Positions 7,966 to 9,610 of a stretch of 9,610 nucleotides of DNA are shown here, in pieces. Position 1 is the first letter of the stretch; every line of letters begins with the position of its first letter. The notes beneath the pieces were generated by a model. It was not told the origin of the DNA. It made no database searches and saw nothing but the letters and a program-made list of their open reading frames with translations. A program made the position numbers and the translations under genes. This stretch comes from Rhodoferax sp. (GTDB lineage Bacteria > Pseudomonadota > Gammaproteobacteria > Burkholderiales > Burkholderiaceae), in the NCBI GenBank assembly GCA_020048295.1, contig JAIFMT010000026.1, positions 1-9,610 on the forward strand, read 5' to 3'.

Positions 7966-8032
7966 GCGCTATAACTTAAATTGCATGCTACGCTTATTTT
8001 ATAAGGGCTTGAGTGCTTTTTTATATATAACT
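7966..8032. repeat. AT-rich palindromic intergenic element, resembling a dispersed comamonad repeat
   Basis: The element begins GCGCTATAAC, contains the inverted repeat CTTAT-TTT-ATAAG (7993-8005), continues GGGCTTGAGTGC, then a run of six T (8017-8022) and the perfect palindrome TTATATATAA (8021-8030). From memory, many Comamonadaceae genomes carry short intergenic repeats of the form GCTATNAA...TAGC...GCGCTTAT...ATAAG...GGGCTTGAGGCC, and this looks like a diverged copy. This is pattern recall from one copy only; no second copy is present in the window. Confidence 0.45.
8003..8022 (+). terminator. Possible weak rho-independent terminator after the phosphodiesterase gene
   Basis: AAGGGC (8003-8008) can pair imperfectly with GTGCTT (8013-8018) around a TTGA loop, with one G-G mismatch and one G-T wobble, and a run of six T follows or overlaps the 3' arm. 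It lies about 55 bp after the stop codon at 7948. The stem is short and weak, so this is tentative and may simply be part of the repeat element. Confidence 0.25.
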
Positions 8033-8076
8033 CGAGTCATCAGCAGCTTGACGGCTCAGCGGCAAACATAACCGAC

Positions 8077-8844
8077 ATGACGCAACACCTTTTTCGCCAA
8101 AACGCTTACCTGACCGAGTGCACTGCCACGGTGACCGCCATCACGCCCCAGGGCATCGAACTCGACCGCAGCGTGTTTTACCCCCTGGGCGGCGGGCAGG
8201 CCGGTGACAGCGGCACGCTGCTGCTGGCCAATGGCCACCACATCACCATCACGGACACCCGCAAAGGCAAGGCTGAGGACGGCAGTTTTAACAACAAAAT
8301 ATGCCACCAGCCCAATGCAGACCAGCTTGATCAGCTATTGAATCAGGACCCTAAAAGCAACTTGAAACTGGCACTGGGCGAGCAAGTCACCGCGCGCATC
8401 GACTGGCCGCGTCGCCTGCGCATGATGCGGTTTCACACCTGCAGCCACCTGCTGTGCCACATCGTGCCGCAGTTGGTCAACGGCTGCTCCATCACGCCGG
8501 ATTACGCGCGACTGGACTTCAACATGACCGAAGCACTGGACAAAGAGGCGCTGGCTGCAGCGATTGCCACGCTGGTCGCCGCGGCATTGCCGGTCACGGT
8601 TGGTGCAATTCTGGATGCCGAGCTGGATGCCAATCCGGCGCTGGTGAAAAGCATGTCGGTGCAGCCACCACGCGGCAGTGGGCAGGTGCGCACCATCCGC
8701 ATCGGGGCCGACAACCTGATCGACCTGCAACCTTGCGGTGGCACCCATGTGGCCAACACGGCCGAGATTGGTGACATCATCGTGACCAAGATCGAAAAGA
8801 AATCGGCCATGACGCGGCGTGTGGTGCTGGGCTTTGCGCCATGA
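8077..8844 (+). CDS. alaX: Alanyl-tRNA editing protein, AlaX family
   Basis: A stand-alone trans-editing enzyme (255 residues) homologous to the editing domain of alanyl-tRNA synthetase. Family members deacylate tRNA-Ala wrongly charged with serine or glycine, protecting translation in the cytoplasm. The sequence shows FYPLGGGQAGDSG (34-46), the family's GGGQ strand, and the zinc ligands H120 and H124 (RFHTCSH) and C220 and H224 (QPCGGTHV), the same HxxxH plus CxxxH set used by AlaRS editing domains. The N-terminal beta-barrel part before the catalytic part and the length fit the medium AlaX-M class. ATG at 8077 follows an AT-rich spacer with a weak ribosome binding site. The stop overlaps the next gene's start (ATGA, 8841-8844), so the two are probably cotranscribed. 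Confidence 0.88.
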   Translation: MTQHLFRQNAYLTECTATVTAITPQGIELDRSVFYPLGGGQAGDSGTLLLANGHHITITDTRKGKAEDGSFNNKICHQPNADQLDQLLNQDPKSNLKLALGEQVTARIDWPRRLRMMRFHTCSHLLCHIVPQLVNGCSITPDYARLDFNMTEALDKEALAAAIATLVAAALPVTVGAILDAELDANPALVKSMSVQPPRGSGQVRTIRIGADNLIDLQPCGGTHVANTAEIGDIIVTKIEKKSAMTRRVVLGFAP

Positions 8845-9164
8845 GTCGTGGCCAGGTCAAAAATTTCACCGGTGACACATTTTTTGCCTGGGACGGCGAC
8901 GTGCTGGTGGTCAACATCCTGGGTAAGCCCAGTGCCGCCAAGGATGCCATTGGCAAACCCAAGGGCACGCAACTGAAGGTCAGCGTCACCGCCGCCCCCC
9001 AACATGGCCGCGCCACCGACCACATGGTGCGCTTTCTGGCACCTTTGTTTGGGGTCAGTGTGTCGGCCATCGAGGTGGTGTTTGGCCAGGAAAACATCAA
9101 CAAGCAACTGCGCATCAGCGCCCCAACCAAGCTGCCCCCCGTGTTTACCCGCGTTGCGAATTGA
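8841..9164 (+). CDS. DUF167 family protein (YggU/UPF0235-like)
   Basis: A small 107-residue protein of the DUF167 family, whose biochemical role is not established. The family pattern is visible: an N-terminal strand pair ending in VLVVNILGKPSAAKDAIG (21-38), LKVSVTAAPQHGRATDHMVRF (matching the usual APP-DGKAN-LI-LA block, 51-66), FGVSVSAIEVVFGQENINKQLRI (70-92) as the conserved strand, turn and strand, and a short C-terminal extension. The typical N of the GKAN motif is T here (GRATD). The start ATG at 8841 overlaps the alaX stop, and no separate Shine-Dalgarno is obvious, so translation is likely coupled to alaX. Many DUF167 genes in proteobacteria lie next to yggT; that is not the case here on either side. 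Confidence 0.85.
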   Translation: MSRGQVKNFTGDTFFAWDGDVLVVNILGKPSAAKDAIGKPKGTQLKVSVTAAPQHGRATDHMVRFLAPLFGVSVSAIEVVFGQENINKQLRISAPTKLPPVFTRVAN

Positions 9165-9270
9165 CGCGCTTTATTGGATATTTCAACGCTGATCCAGGCG
9201 GCGTAACCCATACCGCCGCAGACCATCCGGTCAATCCCGGTTAAGTCCCCACCCACCTTGGAGGTCCCTG
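9165..9270. other. Intergenic spacer before the chemoreceptor gene
   Basis: A 106-bp gap. It contains a GC-rich inverted repeat (9198-9219, separate entry) and, at its end, the strong ribosome binding site GGAGG (9260-9264). I looked for a flagellar sigma-28 promoter (TAAA-N15-GCCGATAA) and found only a loose -10-like GCTGATCC (9188-9195) with no matching -35, so no promoter is assigned. Confidence 0.5.
9198..9219. repeat. GC-rich inverted repeat (possible hairpin) downstream of the DUF167 gene
   Basis: GCGGCG (9198-9203) and CGCCGC (9214-9219) are perfect inverted arms around a 10-nt loop; two more TA/TA pairs can form inside with a one-base bulge. It starts 34 bp after the DUF167 stop codon. 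No T run follows, so it is not a standard intrinsic terminator. It could end the alaX operon in a rho-dependent or processing role, or shape the leader of the chemoreceptor mRNA. Confidence 0.4.
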
Positions 9271-9610
9271 ATGATGAACAGCCTGGGCATTCGTGCCCGC
9301 ATCACCGCTGGCATGGCCCTGATCCTGTTGCTGGCGGTGCTCAGCGCCGCCAACTCGTTTTACCGCAACCTGTCGGTCAAGTATGAATCCGGCGAGGTGG
9401 CAACTTCGTGGATTCCGGCCATCGAAAACCTGGGCCACATGAAAGGCTTTGTGGCTGACCACTACCTGCTGGTCAGCGACCGGCTGGCAGGACGCGATAA
9501 AAACGATGCCAGCGCATTTGCAAAAAAGCTACAAGATACGGAAGCCGCCCTGACCAAGGCCACCGAAGTTTACGCAGCCACCCTGTTGACCTACACCGAT
9601 GCAAACGCAG
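9271..9610 (+). CDS. Methyl-accepting chemotaxis protein, N-terminal part (4HB ligand domain; cut by window end)
   Basis: The first 113 codons of a membrane receptor that continues past the right edge. The N-terminus has a short basic cytoplasmic segment (IRARIT), a transmembrane helix at about residues 11-30, and then a helical periplasmic region. SWIPAIENLGHMKGF (47-61) and DHYLLVSD (64-71) fit helix 1 of the four-helix-bundle MCP sensor domain (4HB_MCP), which is common in beta-proteobacterial chemoreceptors. The signalling domain is not in the window, so a histidine kinase or diguanylate cyclase with the same sensor cannot be excluded. GGAGG (9260-9264) is 6 nt before ATG 9271 and 9 nt before the second ATG at 9274; either could be used. 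The frame is open to the window end. Confidence 0.78.
   Translation, partial: MMNSLGIRARITAGMALILLLAVLSAANSFYRNLSVKYESGEVATSWIPAIENLGHMKGFVADHYLLVSDRLAGRDKNDASAFAKKLQDTEAALTKATEVYAATLLTYTDANA

Larger units (their letters stand above)
7949..8076. other. Non-coding spacer between the phosphodiesterase and alaX
   Basis: A 128-bp gap, clearly AT-richer than its surroundings in its middle (about 7969-8032), holding the repeat-like element described separately. I see no small ORF or tRNA. The alaX start at 8077 has no strong Shine-Dalgarno, and no promoter with acceptable -35/-10 spacing could be assigned, although several TATA-like words occur. Confidence 0.6.

Noticed and set aside
9169..9195. 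Sigma-28 (FliA) promoter upstream of the chemoreceptor
   Set aside because: GCTGATCC is only a loose match to the -10, and no TAAA occurs 15 bp upstream.
1..9610. Mobile element, CRISPR array, tRNA or toxin-antitoxin genes
   Set aside because: No transposase, integrase, spaced direct repeats or cloverleaf-like sequence was seen; gaps between genes are at most 159 bp.

Overview
The window looks like a chromosomal segment of a GC-rich betaproteobacterium, most likely a member of the Comamonadaceae (Rhodoferax/Polaromonas/Acidovorax-like). The grounds are the base composition, large multi-domain signalling proteins, and an AT-rich intergenic element at about 7966-8032 that resembles, from memory, a short repeat dispersed in comamonad genomes. 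No rRNA, tRNA, insertion sequence, phage gene or CRISPR array is visible.

Layout. (1) 1-1637, minus strand: the start of an osmoprotectant (glycine-betaine type) ABC transporter in the E. coli yehZYXW order, with a periplasmic binding protein (osmF/yehZ) followed by a permease (yehY) that runs off the left edge. (2) 1638-1796: a 159-bp divergent intergenic region. (3) 1797-7948, plus strand: two large signalling genes that overlap by 4 bp (ATGA). The first is a 1077-residue soluble hybrid histidine kinase with an N-terminal hemerythrin domain (Hr-PAS-PAS-short GAF-HisKA-HATPase-REC-tail). The second is a 973-residue response-regulator-type c-di-GMP enzyme (REC-PAS-PAS-degenerate GGDEF-intact EAL-CZB). 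(4) 7949-8076: a non-coding AT-rich spacer with the repeat-like element. (5) 8077-9164: an alanyl-tRNA editing protein (AlaX family) overlapping by 4 bp a DUF167 (YggU-like) protein. (6) 9165-9270: a spacer with a GC-rich inverted repeat. (7) 9271 to the end: the N-terminus of a membrane chemoreceptor (4HB-type MCP), cut by the window.

How they may work together. The central pair is the most interesting part. The kinase carries all seven predicted diiron ligands of a bacteriohemerythrin, so it may sense O2, NO, redox state or iron in the cytoplasm. The coupled partner has a receiver to accept phosphate and an EAL domain that keeps the catalytic residues for c-di-GMP hydrolysis, while its GGDEF domain has lost several substrate-binding residues. 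It ends in a CZB zinc-binding domain, a module best known from chemoreceptors and the diguanylate cyclase DgcZ. This reads as a dedicated system linking a diiron gas/redox sensor and a zinc/redox sensor to c-di-GMP breakdown, and hence to motility or biofilm decisions. The wiring is inferred from domain order and gene overlap. The flanking transporter, AlaX/DUF167 pair and chemoreceptor are ordinary genes with no proven link to it.
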